A stretch of 64,000 bases of DNA from VAZQ01 sp046733355 (GCA_046733355.1 JBKPOZ010000017.1:1-64000), one strand, 5' to 3'. Shown: positions 15,799-24,645, numbered from the stretch's first letter. Notes: generated by a model not told the origin, from the sequence alone. Made by a program: numbers and translations.

Positions 15799-17673
15799 TC
15801 AGTGGGGGTATCGCGCAATCGGAACCTCAGGCGCCCATTGCCCGATGGTATGGGCTTTCTCCGCAGCGACATCGATCTGATTTTCCGGCGCACCGGCATT
15901 TTGCGCAAAACCATGGAACGTCATTGCTGAAAGACCGGCTTTGCTGTCTGGATCCTGCAACGCTTCCAGGAATCTTGCCTCGTCCCGCCATGTCCACTTG
16001 CCCCGCTGCAGCCGCGCATACGGTTTGCCGGTTCGGTAATCGGCAAAATTGATGATGGGAATCCAGCGAGCGCAGCGGCGCAGAAACTCGACATTGTGTT
16101 CCGGCGCGAGATTCCTGCCGCGATAGACATCCTCGGGCTTACAGGCGTGTATATTTATTTTCCTGAAGCGATCGATGTCGATCATGCGCCCGATATCGAG
16201 AATGGTCATTTCGGTATTCCACCCGTAAGCGACCGTTCGGGGCGGCTGATTTTGCGGGACGCTGTTGTCGAGAAATTCGTAGTGCACGCGCTTGCTCCTG
16301 CTCAGCGCCCAGGTGAAAAACAATTCCGGCATGCCCGTATAGGCCTCGACATTGTGCGCGAGCAGATCGTCCACCGCCTTGTATCTGCCGACGTTCAATC
16401 CTCGAACCCAGGCACGCTCAACCGTCATTTCGGGCGGCGTAATCATGAAAAACATGTGGACGAGGTCTCCGAACCGCGTCAGCAGACGGTCCGATCCCTT
16501 CCCTTCCAGCTCCGGCATGAAGCTGTCGAAGCGAAAGCGGTCGATCAACAGATGCGGCATACCGCCCTGGGCAGCCCGTGCCGCCATGCGCCGATCGAGC
16601 TTTTTGTCGATGATCTCGACTTCGTGCGCTGTGAGCGTGCCAGCGTATTTGTAGGCGGGACCCAAAGACCGATAGTCGAGCAGGAACTTTCGCCAAATGT
16701 CCGGGCTTATCAGTGCAAAATCTTCCCACTGAAAATTCAGTCTCTGTGCGAGAGCCCGCTGCAGCGGGCGCATCGAGCTTTTTCCGGCCGCTGAAGCCCC
16801 CTTCACATTCATCACAACCGGTCGCGCTTGCGGCGGTAAAAAACGGAAATTTTCGCGACTTGCCGCTTCGGCGATGAAAGGAGCAACGGCCTCACCGATC
16901 ACCTCGCTGCCGTAGCCATTGCACACCAATGTCAGGGCGAGATCGGCGAGCAAGCCGGCGTTGCCGATGACCCTGCCATGGCGGCCGAGAACTCCCGTTG
17001 CAATTTTGTGCAGCGCCTGGAAGCAGGCTTCGTCGAGCGGAGAGTTCGCTGTTTCCGCTTGCTTCGCCCAGCCCGCAAGGACGCGCAGCTCGCGCTCGGC
17101 CGCGGTTTCGACGGACAAAGATGAACCTTCCGGTTTGCGCAAACCGAACAAGCGCCATGGAGCAGGCGCTACACGTGCATTGGACAGCTTGTTTGGCGGC
17201 GAGAGCAGGCTCCCAAATTCCCGCTCAATTTTCGGGAGAGCCGCGGCCTTTGCTTGTTCAAAAACGCGTATCAGCTGCTGCCTGCGCGGTTCAACGTAGC
17301 GGCTGAGAATTGTTGCGACGATTTGACGAAAGTTTCTGCCCAGGTCTTCGTACTCATGCTCGTCCGGGACCGATATGCCCGTGGCCACATGAATGAGGAC
17401 CTCGTGCACAATCAATCGATCGGGCCGAAAGGCGACAAGCTCTTGCGCGGGTATGCCGGAAAATTCGCTCAGCTCGTGCGCTTTGGCGATGCTGGTCGAC
17501 ACGTTCTCGCTGCGGAACACGGTCGACAGGGGCAAATATTCGCGCGGCAGCTCCGATTCGAGCCCGGGGTTCCAGGCATCGTGTTGCGCATCGTGAGGCT
17601 CGGTATTCATTGGCCACAGTCTATCGCAGGCCTGGTTCAAGAGCAGCGTGGGCCCGAGGTCAAGCACGCGCAT
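15799..17673 (-). CDS. Uncharacterised protein with a zeta-toxin-like P-loop kinase domain
   Basis: A 624-residue protein that I do not recognise as a named family. Residues about 1-285 have no visible motif. A P-loop domain begins at VVMNVKGASAAGKSS (Gly292-Ser299, Lys298). It is followed by ISPDIWRKFLLDY, an LTAHEVEIIDKKLDRRM helix and LLIDRFRFDSF. The order P-loop, Asp-containing strand, His-Glu helix, and hydrophobic strand ending in Asp resembles zeta-toxin/UNAG-kinase folds. About 145 further residues follow. There is no signal peptide, and no antitoxin-like gene adjoins. The ATG at 17673 directly follows the TGA of the M28 peptidase gene (TGAATG), implying coupling; ATG 17610 is an alternative start. 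Kinase activity and target are unproven. Confidence 0.6.
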   Translation of the reverse strand: MRVLDLGPTLLLNQACDRLWPMNTEPHDAQHDAWNPGLESELPREYLPLSTVFRSENVSTSIAKAHELSEFSGIPAQELVAFRPDRLIVHEVLIHVATGISVPDEHEYEDLGRNFRQIVATILSRYVEPRRQQLIRVFEQAKAAALPKIEREFGSLLSPPNKLSNARVAPAPWRLFGLRKPEGSSLSVETAAERELRVLAGWAKQAETANSPLDEACFQALHKIATGVLGRHGRVIGNAGLLADLALTLVCNGYGSEVIGEAVAPFIAEAASRENFRFLPPQARPVVMNVKGASAAGKSSMRPLQRALAQRLNFQWEDFALISPDIWRKFLLDYRSLGPAYKYAGTLTAHEVEIIDKKLDRRMAARAAQGGMPHLLIDRFRFDSFMPELEGKGSDRLLTRFGDLVHMFFMITPPEMTVERAWVRGLNVGRYKAVDDLLAHNVEAYTGMPELFFTWALSRSKRVHYEFLDNSVPQNQPPRTVAYGWNTEMTILDIGRMIDIDRFRKINIHACKPEDVYRGRNLAPEHNVEFLRRCARWIPIINFADYRTGKPYARLQRGKWTWRDEARFLEALQDPDSKAGLSAMTFHGFAQNAGAPENQIDVAAEKAHTIGQWAPEVPIARYPH

Positions 17674-18591
17674 TCACGGATTGGCCAATGCTGCGATGAC
17701 GCGCTCAAGAGCGACCGTAATTTGCGCGAGCCAAGCGAAACTCACCTTGTCGGGAGTATCGCTCCTGCGATGATAATGGGGATAGCGGAGCGGACCAGTA
17801 TCGGTTGCCATGACCGCCGGAAACCCTTCCCTCCAGAACGACCAGTGGTCGGAGCTCCAGGCGCCGGGGAAATGGGTCGGGAGCGTCACTGGCATTACCC
17901 GCAGCATCGCATCCACACGGAGCACTTCCGTGATCTGCGCAAGCAGCGCTCGCGAGGCCCGGTTTCCCACGAGCGCCAAAAAATCTCCCTCGCGCGGCAG
18001 AAAATAACCACCCAGCGACAGCCACTGCGTGCCCTTCTCGGGCAGATAGCACCCGAGCATTTCAAGCCCGAGCATGGCAACGATTTGATCGCCGCGCCTT
18101 CGGCATTCATATGCGTAAACGCGGCTTCCCATGTGGCGCGTGCGCGTGAACGGGCTCTCCTCGTTGGTGAAGGCGACGAACCTCAGAGTGCGCGCGGGCT
18201 CGCTGCCGGCAAACGCGCGCCCGAGTTGAAACAGCGCGGCAATTGCCGAAGCATTGTCGTTTGCGCCCGGAGAATTCCTGTGCGTGTCGTAATGGGCGCC
18301 AACCACCACGATCTCATGTGGCCGCGTGCGCGCTTTGATTTCGACGCTAATGTTTGAAAAAGACCTCTGCCGCGCCTCGTATCGATGCAGCAGAGGAGTG
18401 TAGCCCATCTCCCGAAACGCGCCTTCGCAATACTCCGCCGCCCGAGTCAGCGCCGCGTAATGGTGCAGATTTCTTGGACCGATGCGGCGTGCGAGAAACT
18501 CGACGTCGCGCCGGAGCGCGTCGAGCAACTCGCTGCGCTTCACCCTCGATCCCGTCGATCCGATATATGCGGCGCCCGATGCATCTTGCAT
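17674..18591 (-). CDS. M28-family zinc peptidase
   Basis: A 305-residue M28 (aminopeptidase Y/glutaminyl-cyclase-like) metallopeptidase. The di-zinc ligands and catalytic residues are in place: His-Asp in VGAHYDT, Asp in GANDNASA, Glu in TNEES, then GLEMLG, and His in the C-terminal YPHYHRRSDTPDKV. No signal peptide is evident, so cytoplasmic action or unusual export is possible. The frame extends to a TTG at 18636, but the ATG at 18591, preceded by GAG seven bases upstream, is preferred. It is probably cotranscribed with the P-loop protein that starts at its stop codon. Confidence 0.87.
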   Translation of the reverse strand: MQDASGAAYIGSTGSRVKRSELLDALRRDVEFLARRIGPRNLHHYAALTRAAEYCEGAFREMGYTPLLHRYEARQRSFSNISVEIKARTRPHEIVVVGAHYDTHRNSPGANDNASAIAALFQLGRAFAGSEPARTLRFVAFTNEESPFTRTRHMGSRVYAYECRRRGDQIVAMLGLEMLGCYLPEKGTQWLSLGGYFLPREGDFLALVGNRASRALLAQITEVLRVDAMLRVMPVTLPTHFPGAWSSDHWSFWREGFPAVMATDTGPLRYPHYHRRSDTPDKVSFAWLAQITVALERVIAALANP

Positions 18592-18666
18592 TGCTAGCTC
18601 AACGCCTGCTTTCGAGTCTCTGTTCCGGTGCGCCAAAAGCTACTGGGCCGCAACCCAGATCTTTAA

Positions 18667-18775
18667 CCGTCATCCTGAGGTGCTCGGCGCAACGCGCCGA
18701 GCCTCGAAGGATGCCGGCCCGGTATGCGGCCGTCGATCCTTCGAGGCTCGCTTCGCTCGCACCTCAGGATGACGG
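18667..18775. repeat. Palindromic intergenic repeat, family C
   Basis: The 109-base element opens with CCGTCATCCTGAGGT and closes with ACCTCAGGATGACGG, with internal arms gcctcgaaggat and atccttcgaggc. It is a common repeat type in Hyphomicrobiales. Here it lies just upstream of the M28 gene and downstream of the iron-sulfur gene. Confidence 0.88.
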
Positions 18776-18842
18776 TTTCAAATAGGAGCTTGTGATGCAG
18801 TAAGAGTAGACCGGGATGCGTTTTAGCTGTGGCTAGCGGCCG

Positions 18843-19595
18843 TTACAGGCGAACATGGTCAGGCAGCAGCGCCGCGGCTTTCCCCTGGAGCGGCTCGATG
18901 ACCGCGCTGACGATTGGGATCTGCGCCGGGCAGACTTTCTCGCACTGGTAACAGGAGACACAATCCGAAATTGCAGCCTTGCTCAACGCGCGTGCGACCT
19001 TCTGCGGATCGTTGCGTGGATCGAGCGCGGTCTGGGCGAGCTGTACGAGCGTAGCAGGCCCGGGAAAGCCGAAAGAATCGCGCTGCCCGATGACCGGACA
19101 CGCGGAGTCGCAAGCGAGACAGGCGATGCAGTCGAGCGCTTTCGAGGCATTTTTCATATCCTTGTGAGAGAGCGGCTCGGGAAACCCGGGGTATGGCGTG
19201 GCGCGCTCGAGCCAGGGCTCAAAGCTCGCGAGTTTGCGTTCAAACGGTGCGCGATCCACCAGGAAATCCCGCAGAACCGGCGCGTTCCTCAGGGGCTCGA
19301 TCAGCATGTCCGCTTCGGCCGCCTCCCAGCAGGCAAGCACTTCCCGGCCATTCATGCGCACCGCGCAGGTGCCGCACATCTTCGAGCCGCAGTGCCAGCG
19401 GTAAGCGAGGTCCGGCAGCGCGTTCTCCGCAATCCAGTCGAGCGCATCGAGGACGCGCATGCGCTTTTGGTACGGCACCTCGAATTCCTGCAGCTCTCCC
19501 GCAACTCCGCCCTCGTGTCGGCGCAGGCGGACGCGCAAAACATCGCCGGGCGCAAGCGCGCGCTTCGCAGGTTCGGGCGCGGCCCGGCTCACCAC
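18843..19595 (-). CDS. Fumarate reductase/succinate dehydrogenase-like iron-sulfur subunit
   Basis: A 250-residue SdhB/FrdB-type electron-transfer subunit. The plant-ferredoxin-like domain binds a [2Fe-2S] cluster through Cys69, Cys74, Cys77 and Cys89. The C-terminal ferredoxin-like domain has CIACLACDSACP (Cys156-166) and CVSCYQCEKVCP (Cys212-222). Both motifs are C-x2-C-x2-C-x3-CP, so two [4Fe-4S] clusters are expected; typical SdhB replaces the middle Cys of the second motif and holds [3Fe-4S]. The start is GTG at 19595, overlapping the end of the flavoprotein gene. No membrane-anchor subunit gene is adjacent, so the complex is probably soluble or uses another acceptor. Confidence 0.88.
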   Translation of the reverse strand: MVSRAAPEPAKRALAPGDVLRVRLRRHEGGVAGELQEFEVPYQKRMRVLDALDWIAENALPDLAYRWHCGSKMCGTCAVRMNGREVLACWEAAEADMLIEPLRNAPVLRDFLVDRAPFERKLASFEPWLERATPYPGFPEPLSHKDMKNASKALDCIACLACDSACPVIGQRDSFGFPGPATLVQLAQTALDPRNDPQKVARALSKAAISDCVSCYQCEKVCPAQIPIVSAVIEPLQGKAAALLPDHVRL

Positions 19596-21301
19596 GGGAC
19601 CTCAACATTCGGCTTGCGCGCAAACCCCGGCTTGAAGAACGGCAAAGCATAAGGGCGGCGCTCGAAACGAAAGCCGTTTTCCGTCCTGATCATGAGGTTG
19701 GCGGCAAGCCATTGCTCGTTATCGGTATCGGCAAAATCGCGCCGCATGAAAGGTCCGCGGCTCTCGGTGCGCTCGAGGGAGCTGTGGATGATCAATTCGC
19801 AGGCGTCCAGCAGGTTGATTGCGTCAATGGCGTCGAGCCATTCGTAATTGAGCTCACGCGCGGCGCGTTTGAGGCCCATGCGCGGCAGAAGATCGAGGCG
19901 AATCTCCTCGAGATCCGCGAGCGCGCCGTTGAGGCTTACAGCATCCTTCTCCACCCCGCCCTTCTGCCACATAATATCGCGGATCCTTTTCTTCACCGCG
20001 GAGGGAGCGACGCCCTCTCCCGGCGTCAGCAAAGCAGCCAGTCGCCGCGCTTCGGCTTCCGCCTGCTGCTCCGGCAGCTGGCATTCCGGCAACTGTGCCA
20101 GCGCATCCGCCACGCCTGCCGCGGCGACGGCTCCGTCGTATGTGGCAAGCCCGATCAGGCCGTTGCTGTGGCCGCCGAGCCCGCCCGCAACATAGAGGCC
20201 CGGCACCGAGGAGCGCATGGTCGAGGTATCGACGTCGATGCCGCCCTGGCGGTAATGCGCGCTGACCGCGGTTTCCAAAAGATCCTGCGGGAAGCGCAAC
20301 CCAAGCTTTCGGAAGACCCTTCCGTAGGTCGTATAGGCGTCGACCTCGGGGGCATCGCAGTGATCGAAACCGGCGTAATAGCCGCCGTCGTAGCGGGCGC
20401 GACCTGCATGCACCTCATTGGCGAGGGCCTTGAGCTGCACCGTGTAGGGGCCGAAGGCCATCGGATCGTCGCGCTGCTGATTGAAAAATTCCTCGCCGTG
20501 TCCATTGACCATGCGGGCCGATTTTTCCGATCCCAGCATCGGATTGGGATAGACTTGCATGCGCTGCCAGCTCGGCGGATCGGCAATATCGTTCGTGTGC
20601 CACCACTGCATTTCCAGATTGGAAAGACGCGCGCCCACGCGCCACGCCATCGCAATGCCGTCGCCCGACATCTCGCGCGTTCCGGTCGAGCGCATGTAGA
20701 GGCGATCGGAATAGCCGGTGGCGAGGATCACGGCGCGTCCGAGGACGGCAAAAAATTCGCCGCTCATGTGATCGAGCGCGAACACGCCGCTGACCGATGT
20801 GTCCGCGCGGCGCAGGAGCGCGGTCGCGGTGCATTCCTCGACAAACGGAATGCCCGCCCTGATGAGCTGCTTTCGGCGCAGGTCCATGAACGGCACACCG
20901 GAATTGCCCTGCACATTCGCGGCGATGCTGCGGATCTTACCTGGGCTGGTGACGACATTGCCCGCATCATCGCGCCGGAAGTAGAGCCCTGCCTCTTCCA
21001 GCTCGGGGTAATAGACGCGCTCGATCCACTCGCCGCACGCGCGCGCCCAGTGCTGATCGATGAGAAACTGGTTGTGATACTTGATGAGAAACTCGGCGGC
21101 GTTGCGCGCATTTTCCTCGCTGTTGCCAAGAAGGCGCCCGCCCACGACGAGATTGCCGGCAAAAATCGACGCGCCGCTTTTGCCTACAAGGCCTTTGCAG
21201 ATGACGATGGTGCGCACGCCCGCGGCATTGAGCTTAATCGCGGCATAACAGCCGGCAGCACCCCCTCCGACGATCACCACATCGGTCGTGCGGATCTGCA
21301 T
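19589..21301 (-). CDS. Fumarate reductase/succinate dehydrogenase-like flavoprotein subunit
   Basis: A 570-residue FAD protein of the SdhA/FrdA/aspartate-oxidase superfamily. The N-terminal dinucleotide motif is VIVGGGAAGCYAAIKL, the C-terminal FAD segment GLYVAGGLGGHSNG, and a QGGIDVD stretch resembles the active-site region. The helical C-terminal domain is present. The covalent-FAD His of SdhA is not obvious, as in soluble members. Relatives annotated as fumarate reductases oxidise or reduce various dicarboxylates or acyl-CoAs. It is translationally coupled to its iron-sulfur partner and lies downstream of the racemase and CoA-transferase genes, so an acyl-CoA or dicarboxylate substrate made by them is likely. 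Confidence 0.85.
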   Translation of the reverse strand: MQIRTTDVVIVGGGAAGCYAAIKLNAAGVRTIVICKGLVGKSGASIFAGNLVVGGRLLGNSEENARNAAEFLIKYHNQFLIDQHWARACGEWIERVYYPELEEAGLYFRRDDAGNVVTSPGKIRSIAANVQGNSGVPFMDLRRKQLIRAGIPFVEECTATALLRRADTSVSGVFALDHMSGEFFAVLGRAVILATGYSDRLYMRSTGTREMSGDGIAMAWRVGARLSNLEMQWWHTNDIADPPSWQRMQVYPNPMLGSEKSARMVNGHGEEFFNQQRDDPMAFGPYTVQLKALANEVHAGRARYDGGYYAGFDHCDAPEVDAYTTYGRVFRKLGLRFPQDLLETAVSAHYRQGGIDVDTSTMRSSVPGLYVAGGLGGHSNGLIGLATYDGAVAAAGVADALAQLPECQLPEQQAEAEARRLAALLTPGEGVAPSAVKKRIRDIMWQKGGVEKDAVSLNGALADLEEIRLDLLPRMGLKRAARELNYEWLDAIDAINLLDACELIIHSSLERTESRGPFMRRDFADTDNEQWLAANLMIRTENGFRFERRPYALPFFKPGFARKPNVEVPW

Positions 21302-21343
21302 CGATGCTCCCGCTCACTCCAGACACAGTTGCGACACAACAGT

Positions 21344-22534
21344 CTACCCTATCGACACGGCGCCGCGCTGCTCAGCCCGCCGGCCGATTGCGCCTTCGGC
21401 TTTCAATTTCGCGATCGTATCTGCAGAAAATCCCCACGCGGCAAGCGCTTGCTCGGTCTGCGCGCCGAAATCCGGCGGACCAGCCTTGATGCTCCCCGGC
21501 GTACGGCTGAAGCGCGGCGCAGGAGCCGGCTGCATGATGCCATCGACATCAATGAAGCTGTTGCGCGCCTTGTTGTGAGGATGCTCCGCGGCCTCCGCAA
21601 ACGTGAGCACCGGTGCGAAGCAGGCTTCGCTTCCTTCCATGATCTTGCACCATTCATCGCGGGTCTTCTGCCGGAACGCCTGTGCGAAACGCTCGCGCAC
21701 GTCCGGCCAGGTCTTGCGATCGAGCTGATCGGGGAGGCTTGCAGCATCGAGACCGAGCTTCTCCACCAGAACCTTGTAGAACTTGGCCTCTATGGCGCCC
21801 ACGGAAACGAACTTGCCGTCGCGCGTCTCATAACAGCGCCAGAACGGCGCGCCGCCGTCGATGATGTTGCTTTCACGTTCCTCCGACCAGTAACCGGCCC
21901 AGGCGAGGCCGAAGCAGCCCAGCGCCAGATACGCCGACCCCTCCGTCATGGCGACGTCGACGATCTGGCCCTGCCCCGAGCTCCTCGCCTCCAGAATGGC
22001 CGAGAGCACGCCAATGGCGAGGAACATGGCGCCGCCGCCCATGTCGCCGACCACGTTGAGCGGCGGCACGGGCCGCTCGCGGGTGCCGATGGCGTGCAGC
22101 ACACCGGAGAGAGAGATGTAATTGATGTCGTGGCCCGCAGCCTGGGCGAGCGGCCCATATTGTCCCCAGCCCGTCATGCGGCCGTAAACGAGCCGCGGAT
22201 TGCGCGCGAGGCATTTATCGGGACCGAGACCCAACCGCTCCATGACGCCGGGACGAAGCGGCTCGATCAGGGCGTCCGCTTTCTCCACCAAGCCGAGCAC
22301 CGTTTCCACGCCCGTGGGATGTTTGAGGTCGATCGCAACCGACGGGCGGCCGCGCCGGCGAATATCGGCCTTCGGGCCTGCAAACTCGAAGCCAAGCCCG
22401 CTCGGCGTCGGCCGGTCGATGCGCACAACATCGGCGCCCAGGTCCGCCAGAAGTGAGCAGCACAGGGGCGCCGGACCGATTCCCGCAATTTCGACTATGC
22501 GGATACCGCCGAGCGGCCCAGCTTTCTCGCTCAT
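21344..22534 (-). CDS. Alpha-methylacyl-CoA racemase-like family III CoA-transferase
   Basis: A 396-residue member of the CaiB/BaiF fold that matches alpha-methylacyl-CoA racemase. The signature GRMTGWGQYGPLAQ is followed by AGHDINYISLSG with the catalytic His135, and VVGDMGGG with Asp164, the His/Asp pair of the racemase. These enzymes epimerise 2-methyl-branched acyl-CoAs. The start ATG at 22534 has AAGAG nine bases upstream; the open frame further upstream translates the repeat at 22565-22730. It sits between a CoA-transferase and the fumarate-reductase-like pair on the same strand. Confidence 0.9.
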   Translation of the reverse strand: MSEKAGPLGGIRIVEIAGIGPAPLCCSLLADLGADVVRIDRPTPSGLGFEFAGPKADIRRRGRPSVAIDLKHPTGVETVLGLVEKADALIEPLRPGVMERLGLGPDKCLARNPRLVYGRMTGWGQYGPLAQAAGHDINYISLSGVLHAIGTRERPVPPLNVVGDMGGGAMFLAIGVLSAILEARSSGQGQIVDVAMTEGSAYLALGCFGLAWAGYWSEERESNIIDGGAPFWRCYETRDGKFVSVGAIEAKFYKVLVEKLGLDAASLPDQLDRKTWPDVRERFAQAFRQKTRDEWCKIMEGSEACFAPVLTFAEAAEHPHNKARNSFIDVDGIMQPAPAPRFSRTPGSIKAGPPDFGAQTEQALAAWGFSADTIAKLKAEGAIGRRAEQRGAVSIG

Positions 22535-22564
22535 ACCGTTCATCTCTTCGGATAGGGAATCTGC

Positions 22565-22730
22565 AGGGTGGGCCAAGGCGCGCAGCCGCGCACGTGCCAA
22601 AGACTCTGTCTTCTGCCGTGCGCCGTGCCCACGCGGTCCGTCCAAGAGATAACGTATGCCCGCGAGGGCACGGCGCCATCTAACCACATTTTTTCAGGAG
22701 CATCGCGCATAGTGCCTTTGCCCAGCCTAC
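22565..22730. repeat. Palindromic intergenic repeat, family D, copy 1
   Basis: A 166-base element with outer arms of the type agggtgggc-aaggcgcg and gcctttgccca-cctac and an internal ccgtgcccacgcgg segment. A 128-base relative lies at 29889-30016. It separates two cotranscribed CoA-transferase-fold genes. Confidence 0.75.
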
Positions 22731-22734
22731 ACAT

Positions 22735-24009
22735 CTAAAAGTCCCCTTCAGCGACGGCAGGCGGCTGCTCGAGCAAAGGATCTCGAACGAGCACCTTTTC
22801 TGTATACAGGTCATTGATTTGCGCGGCGGACAATCCGAATTTTTTCAGAACCGTTTCGTTACTTTCTCCGAGCATGTCTGCTTTCACATCAGTCGGCGCT
22901 ATCCAATCGGAGAAGCGGACGGGGTTTCCCGGAATGGCGAAGGCGCCGATCTGGGAATCGAAAACCTGCCGGACGGTGCCGCGCTCGATAAGATGCGCAA
23001 CCCGCATGGCCTCGTTGAGCGTGAGAACGGGGCCGCACGGGATGCGGTCGCGCTCGAGCGCCGCGATGGCTGCATCCCGCGTCGGGAACTGCTGCAGCCA
23101 CTCTTCTATGATCGTCACGATCTCCGCGTTGTTGTCGCGGCGCGCATGCGCAGTGGCGAATTTCGCATCCTCGGCAAGCTCGGGACGGCCGAGCGTCTTC
23201 GCGAGCTGCGGCCATTGATGCGGCAGGATATTGATGGAGATGAACGCGTCGCCCCGCCAGCGGAATATGCCCACGGGCCCGCCGTCGGGATGCTGCGAGC
23301 CGGCGCGGCGCGGCGTGAACTCGTCGCCGCGCATGGACACCTTGGGCACATTGGCTTCATGCATGTGAAAGTACGTGTCGAGGAGCGTCGCCTCGACGTG
23401 CTGGCCCCGACCCGTCCGCTCACGGTGCAGCAGGGCAAATGCAATGCCCATTGCGGCGGAGACGCCGGTCGAAACATCACCGATCGCGATCGGGATCTGC
23501 GATGGGCTGCGGTCAGGCTCGCCGATCAGGCTCGTGATCCCCGAATAGGCCTGCGCAATGTAATCGTAGCCCGGCTTATTGCTGAGCGGCCCGGTCTGGC
23601 CCGCAAATGAGATCGAGCACATGATCAGTCGCGGATTGAGCTTCGAGAGCTCCGCATAATCCAGGCCCGCGCGCGCCATGACGCCGGGCGCGAAGTTCTC
23701 GACAAGCACGTCGCATTCCGCCGCCATGCTGCGCAGGAGCTGGCGACTCTTCGGATGCTTGAAGTCCACGGCAAGGCTTTTCTTCGAGTGATTGTGTTGA
23801 AAGTAGTAGGTGCTGCGGGAGCTCTTGCGAAATTGCGCAGTGCGCGGCTTAAAACCTTGCGCGCGCGTGCGATCGCCATGCGGCGCAAGCTCCACCTTGA
23901 TCACTTCCGCGCCCAGATCCGCCAGAATGCTGGTGCAAACGGGGCCTGCGACGAACTGGGTGACATCAAGCACGCGATATCCGGTGAGCATTTCTGATTG
24001 CATCGTCAT
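22735..24009 (-). CDS. CaiB/BaiF family III CoA-transferase
   Basis: A 424-residue family III CoA-transferase. The N-terminal VLDVTQFVAGPVCTSILADLG and VIKVE motifs, SKKSLAVDFK, and the catalytic Asp178 in IGDVSTG are all present. Enzymes of this family move CoA between carboxylic acids (formyl, carnitine, succinyl, benzylsuccinyl and others). It lacks the GHDINY signature of the neighbouring racemase, so it is a true transferase candidate. It could activate the acid that the racemase and flavoprotein then act on. Donor and acceptor are unknown. Confidence 0.9.
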   Translation of the reverse strand: MTMQSEMLTGYRVLDVTQFVAGPVCTSILADLGAEVIKVELAPHGDRTRAQGFKPRTAQFRKSSRSTYYFQHNHSKKSLAVDFKHPKSRQLLRSMAAECDVLVENFAPGVMARAGLDYAELSKLNPRLIMCSISFAGQTGPLSNKPGYDYIAQAYSGITSLIGEPDRSPSQIPIAIGDVSTGVSAAMGIAFALLHRERTGRGQHVEATLLDTYFHMHEANVPKVSMRGDEFTPRRAGSQHPDGGPVGIFRWRGDAFISINILPHQWPQLAKTLGRPELAEDAKFATAHARRDNNAEIVTIIEEWLQQFPTRDAAIAALERDRIPCGPVLTLNEAMRVAHLIERGTVRQVFDSQIGAFAIPGNPVRFSDWIAPTDVKADMLGESNETVLKKFGLSAAQINDLYTEKVLVRDPLLEQPPAVAEGDF

Positions 24010-24015
24010 GTAGTG

Positions 24016-24645
24016 CTACGCGACAGCGGTCGTCCTGGGAGCGTCGGCAAACGAGAGGCCGGCCCCCTGCAGGCGACGCTCGAGCATGGGCACGCGGTCG
24101 TTGCCCCAGAACGGCTCGCCACGGAACACGCAGATGGGAACGCCGAATATGTGGTCTGCGGCAGCCTCCTGCTGCGCCGCTTCGTACTCCGTTTTCCCGA
24201 CGCCCTCCGCATAAGCGCGATACTCATCTGCTGACATTTCCAGCGAGCCGATAAGATCCGCCACGGCGTCGATCTCATCGACCGCAAGCTCGCGGTTGAA
24301 GAAGCGCTCGTACACCTTCCGGCTGTATGCGATGAGCTTGCCGTATTTATCGGCAAACAGTCCGCCGATCAGTGCCGGCGTGGTGTCGTAGATCTTCAGC
24401 GGGCCGCGGATGATCTTCTTGTCGCCGCGCTCGTTCGCCGTGCGCCTCGCATCCATGTAGGAGTACTTAACCTTGTATTCGGAATAGAGGCTGCGCTGCC
24501 CGGAGCCTTTGATCCGCAGCTGAAACGGAATCCATCTCACGCGCACCGCAAATTTGTCCTGCAGTGCAAAGACGGAATCGAAGGCGAGCCACGCATAGGG
24601 GCTTTTGTAATCGGAATACATCTTCAACTCTTCACGCTCCGGCAT
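24016..24645 (-). CDS. DsbA-family protein, 2-hydroxychromene-2-carboxylate isomerase-like
   Basis: A 209-residue thioredoxin/GST-kappa-fold protein. The N-terminal YSDYKSPYAWLAFDSV and the C-terminal GVPICVFRGEPFWGNDR match the 2-hydroxychromene-2-carboxylate isomerase group, which uses a Ser in SPYAW (no CxxC) and glutathione. NahD-type members act in naphthalene breakdown, but most relatives have unknown substrates. The ATG at 24645 is chosen over 24723 because GGAG lies seven bases upstream. It is the first gene of the minus-strand acyl-CoA cluster, six bases from the CoA-transferase gene. Confidence 0.85.
   Translation of the reverse strand: MPEREELKMYSDYKSPYAWLAFDSVFALQDKFAVRVRWIPFQLRIKGSGQRSLYSEYKVKYSYMDARRTANERGDKKIIRGPLKIYDTTPALIGGLFADKYGKLIAYSRKVYERFFNRELAVDEIDAVADLIGSLEMSADEYRAYAEGVGKTEYEAAQQEAAADHIFGVPICVFRGEPFWGNDRVPMLERRLQGAGLSFADAPRTTAVA

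Noticed and set aside
15799..17673. Calling the P-loop protein a zeta toxin with an antitoxin partner
   Set aside because: It is far larger than zeta toxins and no epsilon-like small gene is adjacent; only the P-loop domain resembles that fold.
19193..22456. A 1087-codon plus-strand open frame
   Set aside because: It runs antisense to the iron-sulfur, flavoprotein and racemase genes, has no domain signature and an amino-acid bias (Arg, His, Ala) typical of the antisense frame of GC-rich genes.
22735..24009. Pairing the CaiB-type transferase with its neighbour as a two-subunit BbsEF-like enzyme
   Set aside because: The neighbour carries the His/Asp pair and GHDINY signature of alpha-methylacyl-CoA racemase, so the two are probably separate enzymes.
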